24,203 nt of DNA, taken from assembly GCA_910588625.1 (NCBI GenBank), contig CAJUQN010000036.1, forward strand, positions 1 through 24,203, written 5' to 3'. The notes under the pieces are model-generated. The model worked only from the letters and a program-made list of their open reading frames with translations. It was not told the DNA's origin and ran no database searches. A program made the translations under genes and the position numbers. This DNA is from an uncultured Oscillospiraceae bacterium (GTDB lineage Bacteria; Bacillota; Clostridia; Oscillospirales; Oscillospiraceae). Below, piece after piece: positions 1 to 5,726 of this stretch. Every line of letters starts with the position of its first letter. Position 1 is the stretch's first letter.

Positions 1-58
1 GCCTTCCTCCCATTTTACCACGGCGGGCCAGGTCCTCCTCAGTTTGTCGCTTACTCAC
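1..58 (-). CDS. Possible start of an unknown gene running off the left edge
   Basis: On the minus strand a GTG at 58-56 overlaps the stop of the short antitoxin-like gene and opens an uninterrupted frame to the window edge, reading VSKRQTEEDLARRGKMGGR. A purine-rich AGGAGG lies inside the frame and an internal ATG sits near position 13, so the true start may be further in. Nineteen codons are too few to name a family. The overlap suggests a third member of the toxin-antitoxin operon, but this is weak. Confidence 0.25.
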   Translation of the reverse strand, partial: MSKRQTEEDLARRGKMGGR

Positions 59-231
59 CTCCGTACAGGATTTATCCTTCTAAAGCGAAGCGCACGCTCG
101 GGAGTTGTTTCTGGGCAATCCTCATCAAACGTGATAGGTATCGCTTTCGCACAATCCAACTCGGTACGTTCATCGGGGGTGAACGATAAATCCTGCGCCA
201 GGATAGAACCCCCGTTAGTTTTGTTTGCCAT
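55..231 (-). CDS. Short BrnA-like antitoxin candidate
   Basis: A 58-residue protein with a canonical AAAGGGG ribosome site just before the ATG at 231. Its core DEDCPETTPERALRFRR resembles the acidic 'DxPELTxE' N-terminal stretch of BrnA-type antitoxins encoded next to BrnT toxins. The ribbon-helix-helix DNA-binding half normally found after this stretch is absent; the protein stops after NPVRR. It overlaps the 3' end of the BrnT-like gene by 17 bases, giving the usual toxin-then-antitoxin order and tight coupling. In the intact family the antitoxin binds the toxin and represses the operon. A form without the DNA-binding half could still bind toxin but probably not operator. The family call rests on this motif and on context, so it is moderate. 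A second protein with the same motif is encoded at 1006-1188. Confidence 0.5.
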   Translation of the reverse strand: MANKTNGGSILAQDLSFTPDERTELDCAKAIPITFDEDCPETTPERALRFRRINPVRR

Positions 232-565
232 AATAAAGTCCCCTTTCAAAATTTGTTGCAAGTCTGACTGAGATCAATCTTGTTATCTCGGTGGGTCTGC
301 CGTTTTGGGCAACCAGTTCACGCTCGGTATAGACCACAAACAGAATATCATTGGGATGGGATCCCTCAACGCAAAGATTTCCAATAATCGTAGATTCGGT
401 AGCGGAGGCATCGCCTATTGTATTATAGCGATCTTCTTCTGCACTATGTTCCTCGTCATACATTTCGATGCGGTCATAATCAAAGAAAACGCGGGCGGCA
501 GTTTTGAAAGAAATCCCGTGTTTTTCAATATTCTTGCGGTTTTTGTCCTCGTCATATTCAAAAAT
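215..565 (-). CDS. brnT: BrnT-like toxin without a canonical start codon
   Basis: The frame reads IFEYDEDKNRKNIEKHGISF at the N-terminus and TRLISVRLATNFERGLYYG at the C-terminus. These match the two hallmarks of BrnT ribonuclease toxins: the opening FEWDxxKxxxNxxKHGxSF and the closing RIISARxATxxER. BrnT proteins are small RelE-fold ribonucleases that stop growth by cleaving mRNA. The matching region is about 116 residues, a little longer than the usual 90-95, with extra residues in the middle. No ATG, GTG or TTG precedes the conserved opening. A TGA lies at 586-584, and the only near-cognate codon in the right place is ATT at 565-563, behind AGGGA; the next ATG (463) would remove the first 34 residues. 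The gene therefore either uses a rare ATT start, giving low toxin output, or has lost its start. Family call fairly sure, activity unsure. Confidence 0.6.
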   Translation of the reverse strand: MFEYDEDKNRKNIEKHGISFKTAARVFFDYDRIEMYDEEHSAEEDRYNTIGDASATESTIIGNLCVEGSHPNDILFVVYTERELVAQNGRPTEITRLISVRLATNFERGLYYGKQN

Positions 566-925
566 GAGATCCCTAAGGGAAAATCAAACCGATCTCTCAA
601 TGCCCATTGTTTTCGCCGCCTTTATGACCTATTCAACTTATCGCAATCTGAAGGTGAAAAGCACAGGAAGTGATATAGGTTGAGTATTTGCTGACAGAGA
701 GTGCAACATACCCATCAGATTCGATCAAATCAGTATTCACATATCCGCTGCCTTTTATAGTCAGTTTAGCATTCCGCATGAGCAAGTCAATATCAGGGCT
801 CTGGGATACGTCTATTGCGGGACACACCTCACACGATTTGGGGTTTTATAGCACAAATGGTATCTAACATGGATAAACTAAGCGATAATCCTACTGTTTG
901 CACCCTCCAAAAATTGTCAATTAGG
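566..925. other. Gene-poor stretch between the toxin-antitoxin pair and the next gene
   Basis: No convincing gene is present. On the minus strand a 64-codon frame (827-633) starts with GTG, has no ribosome site and matches no family I know. A short ATG frame at about 607 ends after seven codons (MGIERSV). The stretch probably holds decayed coding sequence plus the leader of the BrnT-like gene. I see no clear minus-strand promoter for that gene. Confidence 0.4.
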
Positions 926-954
926 TTGATTTTGCTGCGGTATAGTGTTATACT
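926..954 (+). promoter_or_regulatory. Sigma-70-type promoter for the solitary antitoxin-like gene
   Basis: A -35 box TTGATT (926-931) and a -10 box TATACT (949-954) are separated by exactly 17 bases. Transcription would start near 961, leaving a leader of about 45 bases before the ATG at 1006. Confidence 0.6.
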
Positions 955-1005
955 CCGTTTAAAGGACAAAGGGTGCGCTCTATTTGCTTGCAAGGAGGCT
1001 CTATT

Positions 1006-1188
1006 ATGACCAAAACTTTTACAATTGAGGACGGGCAGGTGCCTTCCAAAGAGCAGTTGGATGAGGTCAGGTCAGCGGCAGATCGGACAATACAGTTTGT
1101 TGAAGATTGTCCAGAATTATCGCCGGCGATGTACAAGGCGTTTAAGTGTGATACAGCCCAGCGTAACAGGGATAGGTGTCAAAAATAG
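1006..1188 (+). CDS. Solitary small antitoxin-like protein
   Basis: A 60-residue protein starting at the ATG at 1006, chosen because a perfect AAGGAGG lies at 992-998, seven bases upstream. It shares the block I-x-F-x-E-D-C-P-E-x-(T/S)-P with the antitoxin candidate at 55-231, here written IQFVEDCPELSP, followed by KAFKCDTAQRNRDR. In Clostridia this type of N-terminal block often precedes a ribbon-helix-helix domain in antitoxins of BrnT-like toxins; here the protein ends just where that domain would begin. No toxin gene follows it. It could be an orphan or decoy antitoxin, or a truncated remnant kept under its own promoter. That it is a gene is likely from the promoter and ribosome site; its function is inferred. 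Confidence 0.6.
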   Translation: MTKTFTIEDGQVPSKEQLDEVRSAADRTIQFVEDCPELSPAMYKAFKCDTAQRNRDRCQK

Positions 1189-1284
1189 CAGTATCTTTTG
1201 CCAACAAGTAAGATATGAGGGAATACAACCAGGCCAGTGTCCGGGCTGAATATTGTTTAATGGAATAAAAACTGGCATTTCACC

Positions 1285-2808
1285 GTGGCCTATAGAATAA
1301 TTGAAACCGTGAAAAAGTATTTTTGGCGGCCTCGAAGAAAGAGAGCAAAATGTTATGGAAAAGAAGTATCAAATCTTATATCTTCCACCTATGACGACCT
1401 GAAAAATGCCAGGGAGAAGGTTCGGGACGCCATCCTTTCCATGTTGCATTTCCCGGTTGGGATGGAAATGTTCAGTGCCGGGGACGAAGAACAGTGGGAG
1501 ATTATTCAGGAAACGATTGACAGCTCGGATTATTATGTTCTGATTGTGGGCCAGCGGTATGGTTCCGTAATTGAGACCGGAGAGGACGCCGGAATCAGTT
1601 ATACGGAAAAAGAGTTCCGTTATGCAAAAGAGCAGAAGGTTCCCATCCTCGCTTTTATCCTCAGCGACGATGCCGACATTAAAAAGTCTGCAGTCGAAAG
1701 TGATCCGAAGAAGATCGAAAAGCTAAATGCGTTTAAAGAAAATGTTAGGACCGGGCGTGTAGTCGAGTGGTGGGAAACCACAGATGGGCTTGCGCGTCAG
1801 GTTACAGCTGCGCTCCACAAACAAATGGTTCGGAAGAAGCGGCCCGGCTGGGTTAGGGGCGATAGCTTCGATCTGGAGTTAAGCCACACGGAAATTTTGA
1901 AGTTGAATCAGCAGGTGCGAAATTTGCAGGAAGAAAACGCACAGCTCAAAGCGCAGATTGTGGAGCGCAAGCCGAAGCTGACTGCTGAGTTTTACCTGGA
2001 TGAGCCAGAGGATACGGATGCTCAGGATAATTTGGATGAACCGGATGATAAAAAATCCATAGAAGACGAGTACCGCTCCCATGGCGGTTTGCTCGTTGAG
2101 TTGAATGAAGACAGTATGCAAATCAGGCTTGCCCCTACTTATGCAGAACAGTATCGGAATCGTTATGAGCCGCTGGATGAGTTTTGCATTGAGCCCCACC
2201 TGAAAAAGTATGTTCCGGATGGAGCCCTGCAAAAATATAATGAAGAACTTCCCGAAAAGGAGACAGTGGATGCCTATATCGAGAAGATGGAACGGTATCT
2301 GAGGATACACAAGAGAGGTATTGCCTTTAGGCTTGAGGTGATGAATGATGGAACGGTCAAGGCGACTGATGTGAGGGTTTGCATTGAGTTCCCCAAGGAG
2401 TTCAAGCTGTTCAAGATTTCAGATCTGGAAAACATCAAGGAACCGGCGGCACCGAAATTGCCTGCCAATCCCATTGATAAGGCTGAAAGAGAATATGCAA
2501 AGCATTTGTATCCTGCAGCATTTTTTGGGGATATAGCGCAGGCCTATGCATTTTCATCTCCTTTGGGAGAAATCAAGGGACTAAACGCTATACTTAACCC
2601 CATGATGATCCAGCGGGACTATATTTTTTCTGTAGATGAACACGATCTTTCTGTGGAGTTTGACCAGATCCTGCATAAGACCCGATGTTGGCTGGATGGG
2701 CTCTATATCGTTCCCACAGCAAAGGGAAAATTTAAGGCCAAGATTTCTATGATGTGCTCGGAATATCCAGATTGGGAAGAAAGATATCTTGTAATTGAGG
2801 TTATATGA
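1285..2808 (+). CDS. DUF4062-domain protein with displaced N-terminus
   Basis: The open frame carries a clear DUF4062 domain: ISSTYDDLKNAREKVRDAI, then GMEMFSAGDEEQWE, IDSSDYYVLIVGQRYGS and ISYTEKEFRYA. DUF4062 is found in predicted signalling and defence ATPases. Here a coiled-coil-like stretch follows (about residues 200-230), then an acidic linker and a ~270-residue C-terminal part I do not recognise; there is no NTPase domain. The family normally starts MxKxYQxFISSTY. That start exists at 1355 (MEKKYQI) behind a purine-rich site, but in another frame; one extra base near 1373-1377 would join it to ISSTY. The frame starting with GTG at 1285 instead prefixes a basic, unrelated stretch. So the gene carries either a one-base deletion or a sequencing error. 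Domain call sure; intactness doubtful. It stands alone, between the small antitoxin-like gene and a terminator. Confidence 0.75.
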   Translation: MAYRIIETVKKYFWRPRRKRAKCYGKEVSNLISSTYDDLKNAREKVRDAILSMLHFPVGMEMFSAGDEEQWEIIQETIDSSDYYVLIVGQRYGSVIETGEDAGISYTEKEFRYAKEQKVPILAFILSDDADIKKSAVESDPKKIEKLNAFKENVRTGRVVEWWETTDGLARQVTAALHKQMVRKKRPGWVRGDSFDLELSHTEILKLNQQVRNLQEENAQLKAQIVERKPKLTAEFYLDEPEDTDAQDNLDEPDDKKSIEDEYRSHGGLLVELNEDSMQIRLAPTYAEQYRNRYEPLDEFCIEPHLKKYVPDGALQKYNEELPEKETVDAYIEKMERYLRIHKRGIAFRLEVMNDGTVKATDVRVCIEFPKEFKLFKISDLENIKEPAAPKLPANPIDKAEREYAKHLYPAAFFGDIAQAYAFSSPLGEIKGLNAILNPMMIQRDYIFSVDEHDLSVEFDQILHKTRCWLDGLYIVPTAKGKFKAKISMMCSEYPDWEERYLVIEVI

Positions 2809-2892
2809 TCCTATACGCATACTGAAGCATCTGGAATTTTGGAACTTTCAGGTACTTCTTGAATTATAAGTGACAAATGAATCAGCATATAA

Positions 2893-3069
2893 ACGAGTTG
2901 CAGAGCTGATTCATTGTGGCACAACGGATCATATAAGTTACAATATTCGATCTCTATTCTGCAGGCAAAAGACGATGGGATGATTTGTGCTTGCGAAACA
3001 GAAGAAAAAAGAACGCATGAAGCAAGGAAGCTGCGTGGCGAGATTTCCGCCACGCAGTTTTTTCTGTGA
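2893..3069 (+). pseudogene. 3' remnant of an unidentified gene
   Basis: After a TAA, an open frame without a start codon reads like genuine protein: DSLWHNGSYKLQYSISIL, then ACETEEKRTHEARKLRGEI, ending with TGA at 3067-3069. Codon choice and the charged helical pattern look coding, but the frame lacks a start and is closed upstream by stops, so it looks like the tail of a broken gene. I do not recognise the family. A terminator hairpin lies within its last codons. Apart from this remnant I see nothing between 2809 and 3157. Confidence 0.35.
3031..3063 (+). terminator. Strong rho-independent terminator
   Basis: A perfect 10-bp stem, CTGCGTGGCG (3031-3040) with CGCCACGCAG (3048-3057), a 7-base loop and a run of six T. 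It ends transcription coming from the DUF4062 side and insulates the repeat and minus-strand operon that follow. Confidence 0.85.
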
Positions 3070-3157
3070 AGTCACGCAGCCTCGGCTGAAATACGTTCAA
3101 ATGGAATGGTTGTCCCTGGATTATCTCCTTTGACAGCGCAATTTTTAAGAGCGCCCT

Positions 3158-3205
3158 ACCCCAAAATCTTGGGAGGAACTATATCAACAAGACGCATACA
3201 ACAAG
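3158..3205 (+). repeat. Dispersed direct repeat, copy 1 of 3
   Basis: This 48-bp unit has a core GAGGAACTATATCAACAA followed by (A/G)ACGCAT(A/C)CAACAAG (core 3173-3205). The core recurs in the same orientation at 15176-15208 and 23989-24021 with only one or two differences, and the 15 bases before it also align. This copy abuts the stop codon of the DUF6933 gene (3206-3208). Read in one frame the core would encode EELYQQDAYNK, so it may be a coding relic. It may equally be a recombination or attachment sequence. It marks the left border of the deformylase/restriction segment. Confidence 0.75.
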
Positions 3206-3730
3206 TTAGGACAACCTCCGAAGAACTGCCGACAGTCGTTCTACCGCCATACCCAGACCGTCAAAGCCTACGCCCCGTCTGGGCTTGGCGTTGATAATCT
3301 GATCCAACAGAGGCTGGCTTTGGGTACTCTCGTCCAAGGCCAGCTCGGCGGCCGTTACATCGTCCCAGGCCCGGTTCAGGAAGGCCACCTCCCGACGTCC
3401 GTGGGTCTTGGTAAACTGCGGCTGGTGGCCGCCGCACAGCAGGTTTGCCGCTTCAGGTGGGAATCCGGCGGCGGACAGGCTGCGTTCCAAGCCTTCCCGG
3501 AAAACGTCCGGCAGACGCGCCCAGTCCGAAGGACACAAATCGTAGAGTACAAAGGTATACCGGCTGTGGCAGTGGACTGCCAGCAGGGAGGATCGCCCCC
3601 GCAGGGGGATGACGTGGAGATCCCAGCAGAAGCGGCGATCCGGTTCCTCGCAGTAAGGCAGGGCTTTGATGCCAAGATACCGCTGGAGGGGGATGGTCAG
3701 GCCCAGTTCTATCGGTTCGGCCCTGCTCAT
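3206..3730 (-). CDS. DUF6933-family protein
   Basis: A 174-residue protein starting at the ATG at 3730, which overlaps the stop of the HEAT-like gene as ATGA, so translation is coupled. The pattern fits DUF6933: an opening hydrophobic strand with KALPYCEEP, a WDLHVIPLRGRSSLLAVHC strand pair, a FREGLERSLSAAGF helix and a QPQFTKTHGRREVAFLNRA closing segment. The biochemical role of DUF6933 is not known to me. It is the last gene of a three-gene operon with a peptide deformylase and a HEAT-like protein, and its stop codon touches repeat copy 1. Family call moderately sure; no function is proposed. Confidence 0.7.
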   Translation of the reverse strand: MSRAEPIELGLTIPLQRYLGIKALPYCEEPDRRFCWDLHVIPLRGRSSLLAVHCHSRYTFVLYDLCPSDWARLPDVFREGLERSLSAAGFPPEAANLLCGGHQPQFTKTHGRREVAFLNRAWDDVTAAELALDESTQSQPLLDQIINAKPRRGVGFDGLGMAVERLSAVLRRLS

Positions 3731-4176
3731 GGTTCTGTGCTGTCCATTTTTTGGAGAGCCGCCACAATGTCTTTCAAGACCAGGGGCCGCATACTGTCCG
3801 GATAACCGCTGAGATCGGCCTGTTCCAGCGCGAACCGGATTCTGGGAAGAAGCTCCGGCTTTACCGCCGTGATCTCCGGCAGGGCCGCGATACATTGACG
3901 GGCGGTGATGGGTTTGCTGTCCGTCACATGGGACAGAAATTCGTCCAGTAGGGCGTCAAATTTACTATCTGTGTCCCAGTGGGCGTTGGCCGCCAAGATG
4001 GAGATAGCCCGGTTCCGCACCAGGGAATTCTTGTGGCGCAGCAACTCCGCAAACCGGTCAAAATATGGATACCACGTATCAGAACCCCGGCTTTCCGCTG
4101 TGATCTGCTGAGTGAGAGCATAAGCGGCTTTTGCGTCCTTTCCCGTCAGTTGGGCGATGCAGGCGTCGATGTCCAT
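3727..4176 (-). CDS. Small HEAT-repeat-like (SufBD-type) protein
   Basis: A 149-residue all-helical protein starting with MDIDACIAQL at 4176, one base after the stop of the deformylase gene. It reads as two to three HEAT-like helix pairs: FAELLRHKNSLVRNRAISIL, then LLDEFLSHVTDSKPITARQC and ELLPRIRFALEQADLSGYPD. Small proteins of this kind in Clostridia are often labelled SufBD or HEAT-repeat proteins; they are scaffolds with no catalytic residues. The tight spacing to def upstream and the 4-base overlap with the DUF6933 gene downstream show one transcript. A role in binding a partner is all that can be inferred. Confidence 0.65.
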   Translation of the reverse strand: MDIDACIAQLTGKDAKAAYALTQQITAESRGSDTWYPYFDRFAELLRHKNSLVRNRAISILAANAHWDTDSKFDALLDEFLSHVTDSKPITARQCIAALPEITAVKPELLPRIRFALEQADLSGYPDSMRPLVLKDIVAALQKMDSTEP

Positions 4177-4177
4177 G

Positions 4178-4588
4178 TCAGACCAGTACCCCCTCGCAGT
4201 GGTCGATCTCGTGCTGGATGATCTGAGCTGTCCAACCGGTAAAGGTCTTGAAGCGGGTCTGGAACTTCTCGTTCTGATACTGCACCTTGATGGACTTCCA
4301 GCGCTTGATTTTGCGGACGCCAGACAGGGACAAACAGCCCTCCTCCGCCTGATAGGGCCCGGACTTTTTGACGATTTCCGGGTTGAACATGACCATGTAT
4401 GTGCCCTCGTTGTCAAAGACGATGATCCGCTTGTTCACGCCGATCATATTGGCGGCCATACCCACGCATCTGTCCTTGTGGGCGGCGAGGGTGTCCAGCA
4501 GATCTTGGGCAATGGGCAGATCCTCCGGCACGGCAGACTCGGCTTTTCGTGCTAAAAACGCTTCATCGCGCATGATCTCACGAACCAT
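4178..4588 (-). CDS. def: Short peptide deformylase
   Basis: Peptide deformylases are metalloenzymes that remove the formyl group from new proteins in the cytosol. All three signature motifs are present in order: GMAANMIG (motif 1, family GxGxAAxQ region), EEGCLSLSG (motif 2, metal-binding Cys) and QHEIDHCEG (motif 3, two metal-binding His and the catalytic Glu). Starting at ATG 4588 behind GGGGAG the protein is 136 residues, which fits the short deformylases of gut Clostridia; a GTG start at 4666 is possible but would translate through the predicted promoter. It leads an operon with a HEAT-like and a DUF6933 gene. It may be an accessory copy beside a housekeeping one; the window cannot show this. 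Confidence 0.88.
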   Translation of the reverse strand: MVREIMRDEAFLARKAESAVPEDLPIAQDLLDTLAAHKDRCVGMAANMIGVNKRIIVFDNEGTYMVMFNPEIVKKSGPYQAEEGCLSLSGVRKIKRWKSIKVQYQNEKFQTRFKTFTGWTAQIIQHEIDHCEGVLV

Positions 4589-4640
4589 GGATATCAGCTC
4601 CCCAAATATCGCCGCCGGGACTTTCCCCGGAGGCAGATCT

Positions 4641-4669
4641 ATGATATACTTCCAATAAGATACCACGAA
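4641..4669. promoter_or_regulatory. Overlapping divergent promoters for the def and acidic-protein operons
   Basis: On the plus strand TGATATACT (4642-4650) is an extended -10 box without a good -35, placed to drive the gene at 4714. On the minus strand TATCAT (4646-4641) with TTCGTG 17 bases upstream (4669-4664) could drive def. The two -10 boxes overlap, so the two directions would compete. A CCGGG/CCCGG hairpin (about 4616-4631) lies in the def leader. Confidence 0.35.
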
Positions 4670-4713
4670 CAGGGCGGGAAATCAAATCCTTCTTTGTGTT
4701 TGGAGGCGGCATC

Positions 4714-5004
4714 ATGATTGACTTTTTCAAAAAGCTAATGGAGCAGGCGCTGGATCTGGAGCTGACCGTCCGCTTTACCAAACGGGATGGGGAGTGGTTC
4801 GCGGCGCTGGGTGACGAACTGGACAGCCTGCCCCTGGAGGAACTGGAGGAGTATCGTGCTGAGTTAGAAGCCCGGCTGCGCGATATGGACGATGACGAGC
4901 CGGAGGACATGGCCGGGGAGGAGTTTGAGCAATGGGCGGACGCCCACGAGAGTTTGGAGGATCTGCTCAGTGAAGCGGAGGATCGGATCGACGAATTGAT
5001 GTGA
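4714..5004 (+). CDS. Small acidic protein of unknown function
   Basis: A 96-residue protein starting MIDFFKKLMEQALDLELTV behind GGAGGCGG (4702-4709). It has an amphipathic basic-hydrophobic N-terminus, a short beta-like stretch (LTVRFTKRDGEWFAAL) and then an almost entirely acidic, helical C-terminal half rich in Glu and Asp (LPLEELEEYRAELEARL and following). The pattern suggests a coiled coil or a binding partner of a basic surface. I do not recognise a family. It is the first gene of a three-gene set with a NUDIX hydrolase, whose ribosome site immediately follows its stop codon. Confidence 0.65.
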   Translation: MIDFFKKLMEQALDLELTVRFTKRDGEWFAALGDELDSLPLEELEEYRAELEARLRDMDDDEPEDMAGEEFEQWADAHESLEDLLSEAEDRIDELM

Positions 5005-5018
5005 GGAGGGTGGTCGGC

Positions 5019-5390
5019 ATGGAGAAAAAAGTGACCGAAGTGGTAGCGGCCCTTATCTGGGCTGGGGACAAGTTCCTTATCTGCCAGCGCCCCGCCCACA
5101 AGGCCAGGGGCCTACTGTGGGAGTTCGTGGGTGGCAAGGTGGAGCCTGGGGAGACAAAGGAGCAAGCCCTGATCCGGGAATGCCGGGAGGAATTGGCGGT
5201 CATCCTTTCGGTGGGGGAGGTGTTCATGGAGGTAGACCACAAGTACCCGGATTTGAATGTGCATCTGACGCTGTTCAACGCCGTGATCAGCGAGGGAACG
5301 CCGCAGATGCTGGAGCATAACGATATCCGCTGGATTACGGTGGGGGAGATCCCGCAGTACGAGTTTTGTCCGGCGACGAGACAATTCTGA
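5019..5390 (+). CDS. MutT-type NUDIX hydrolase, C-terminus altered by a frameshift
   Basis: NUDIX enzymes hydrolyse nucleoside diphosphates linked to another group; MutT-like members remove oxidised dNTPs. The NUDIX box is complete: G-KVEPG-E-TKEQALI-RECREEL, with the catalytic REUXEE core. The start MEKKVTEV follows GAGGAGG at 5003-5009. The protein is 123 residues and ends CPATRQF. Homologues usually end FCPAD followed by a short basic helix. Here one extra G near 5375 would give CPADETILKKLKGDS and a stop overlapping the next gene's ATG, so a single-base deletion has probably replaced the last ~10 residues. The catalytic part is intact and may still work. It sits between the acidic protein and a DUF3006-like gene. 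Confidence 0.82.
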   Translation: MEKKVTEVVAALIWAGDKFLICQRPAHKARGLLWEFVGGKVEPGETKEQALIRECREELAVILSVGEVFMEVDHKYPDLNVHLTLFNAVISEGTPQMLEHNDIRWITVGEIPQYEFCPATRQF

Positions 5391-5412
5391 AGAAATTGAA
5401 AGGGGACTCATG

Positions 5413-5574
5413 ATGGAACCTGTTTATTATACCGTGGATTCCATTGATGGGGACTACGCCCATTTGATCAGCGACAACGGCATAGAGAACCAGGTGGCGA
5501 TGTTTTTGCTGCCGGAGGGCACCACGGTTGGGAGCCGATTGGTGCGGGAAATCCTTGAGTGGAGCCTGGTTTGA
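5413..5574 (+). CDS. DUF3006-like small protein
   Basis: A 53-residue protein, MEPVYYTVDSIDGDYAHLIS onward, containing IDGDYAHL and LLPEGTTVG. These match the pattern of DUF3006 proteins (a DRIEGDxAVLE strand followed by LPEGAKEGD), small OB- or SH3-like beta-barrel proteins of unknown role. The ATG at 5413 is preferred over 5410 because it stands seven bases after AAAGGGG. In the frame-corrected version of the preceding NUDIX gene the stop codon would overlap this start, so the two were probably translationally coupled. Similarity is judged by eye and moderate. Confidence 0.55.
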   Translation: MEPVYYTVDSIDGDYAHLISDNGIENQVAMFLLPEGTTVGSRLVREILEWSLV

Positions 5575-5607
5575 GCACCTGCCCATTTTATATATCGGTT
5601 TAGCCAA

Positions 5608-5648
5608 CGGCCCACGGCAAGGAAAGTTGATCTCCCTGCCGTGGGCCG
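5608..5648. terminator. Long GC-rich hairpin between operons
   Basis: A 12-bp perfect inverted repeat, CGGCCCACGGCA (5608-5619) with TGCCGTGGGCCG (5637-5648), extended inward by three more pairs after one mismatch. It ends the DUF3006-like operon and stands just before the hsdM promoter. No T-run follows on either strand, so termination is likely but not certain. Confidence 0.45.
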
Positions 5649-5658
5649 CTGCGCCCCA

Positions 5659-5687
5659 TTGCAACTGGGCGGCAAATAGGATATAAT
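5659..5687 (+). promoter_or_regulatory. Near-consensus promoter of the type I restriction operon
   Basis: A -35 box TTGCAA (5659-5664), a 17-base spacer and a perfect -10 box TATAAT (5682-5687). Start of transcription is expected near 5694, about 33 bases before the hsdM ATG. No operator-like repeat is obvious, so expression is probably constitutive. Confidence 0.8.
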
Positions 5688-5726
5688 GACTATAATTATA
5701 TAAAACAAATGTTGGGAGATATGGAA

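Noticed and set aside
3173..3205. Repeat copy 1 as an insertion-sequence end
   Set aside because: All copies are direct, no inverted partner or transposase is nearby, and no target duplication is visible.
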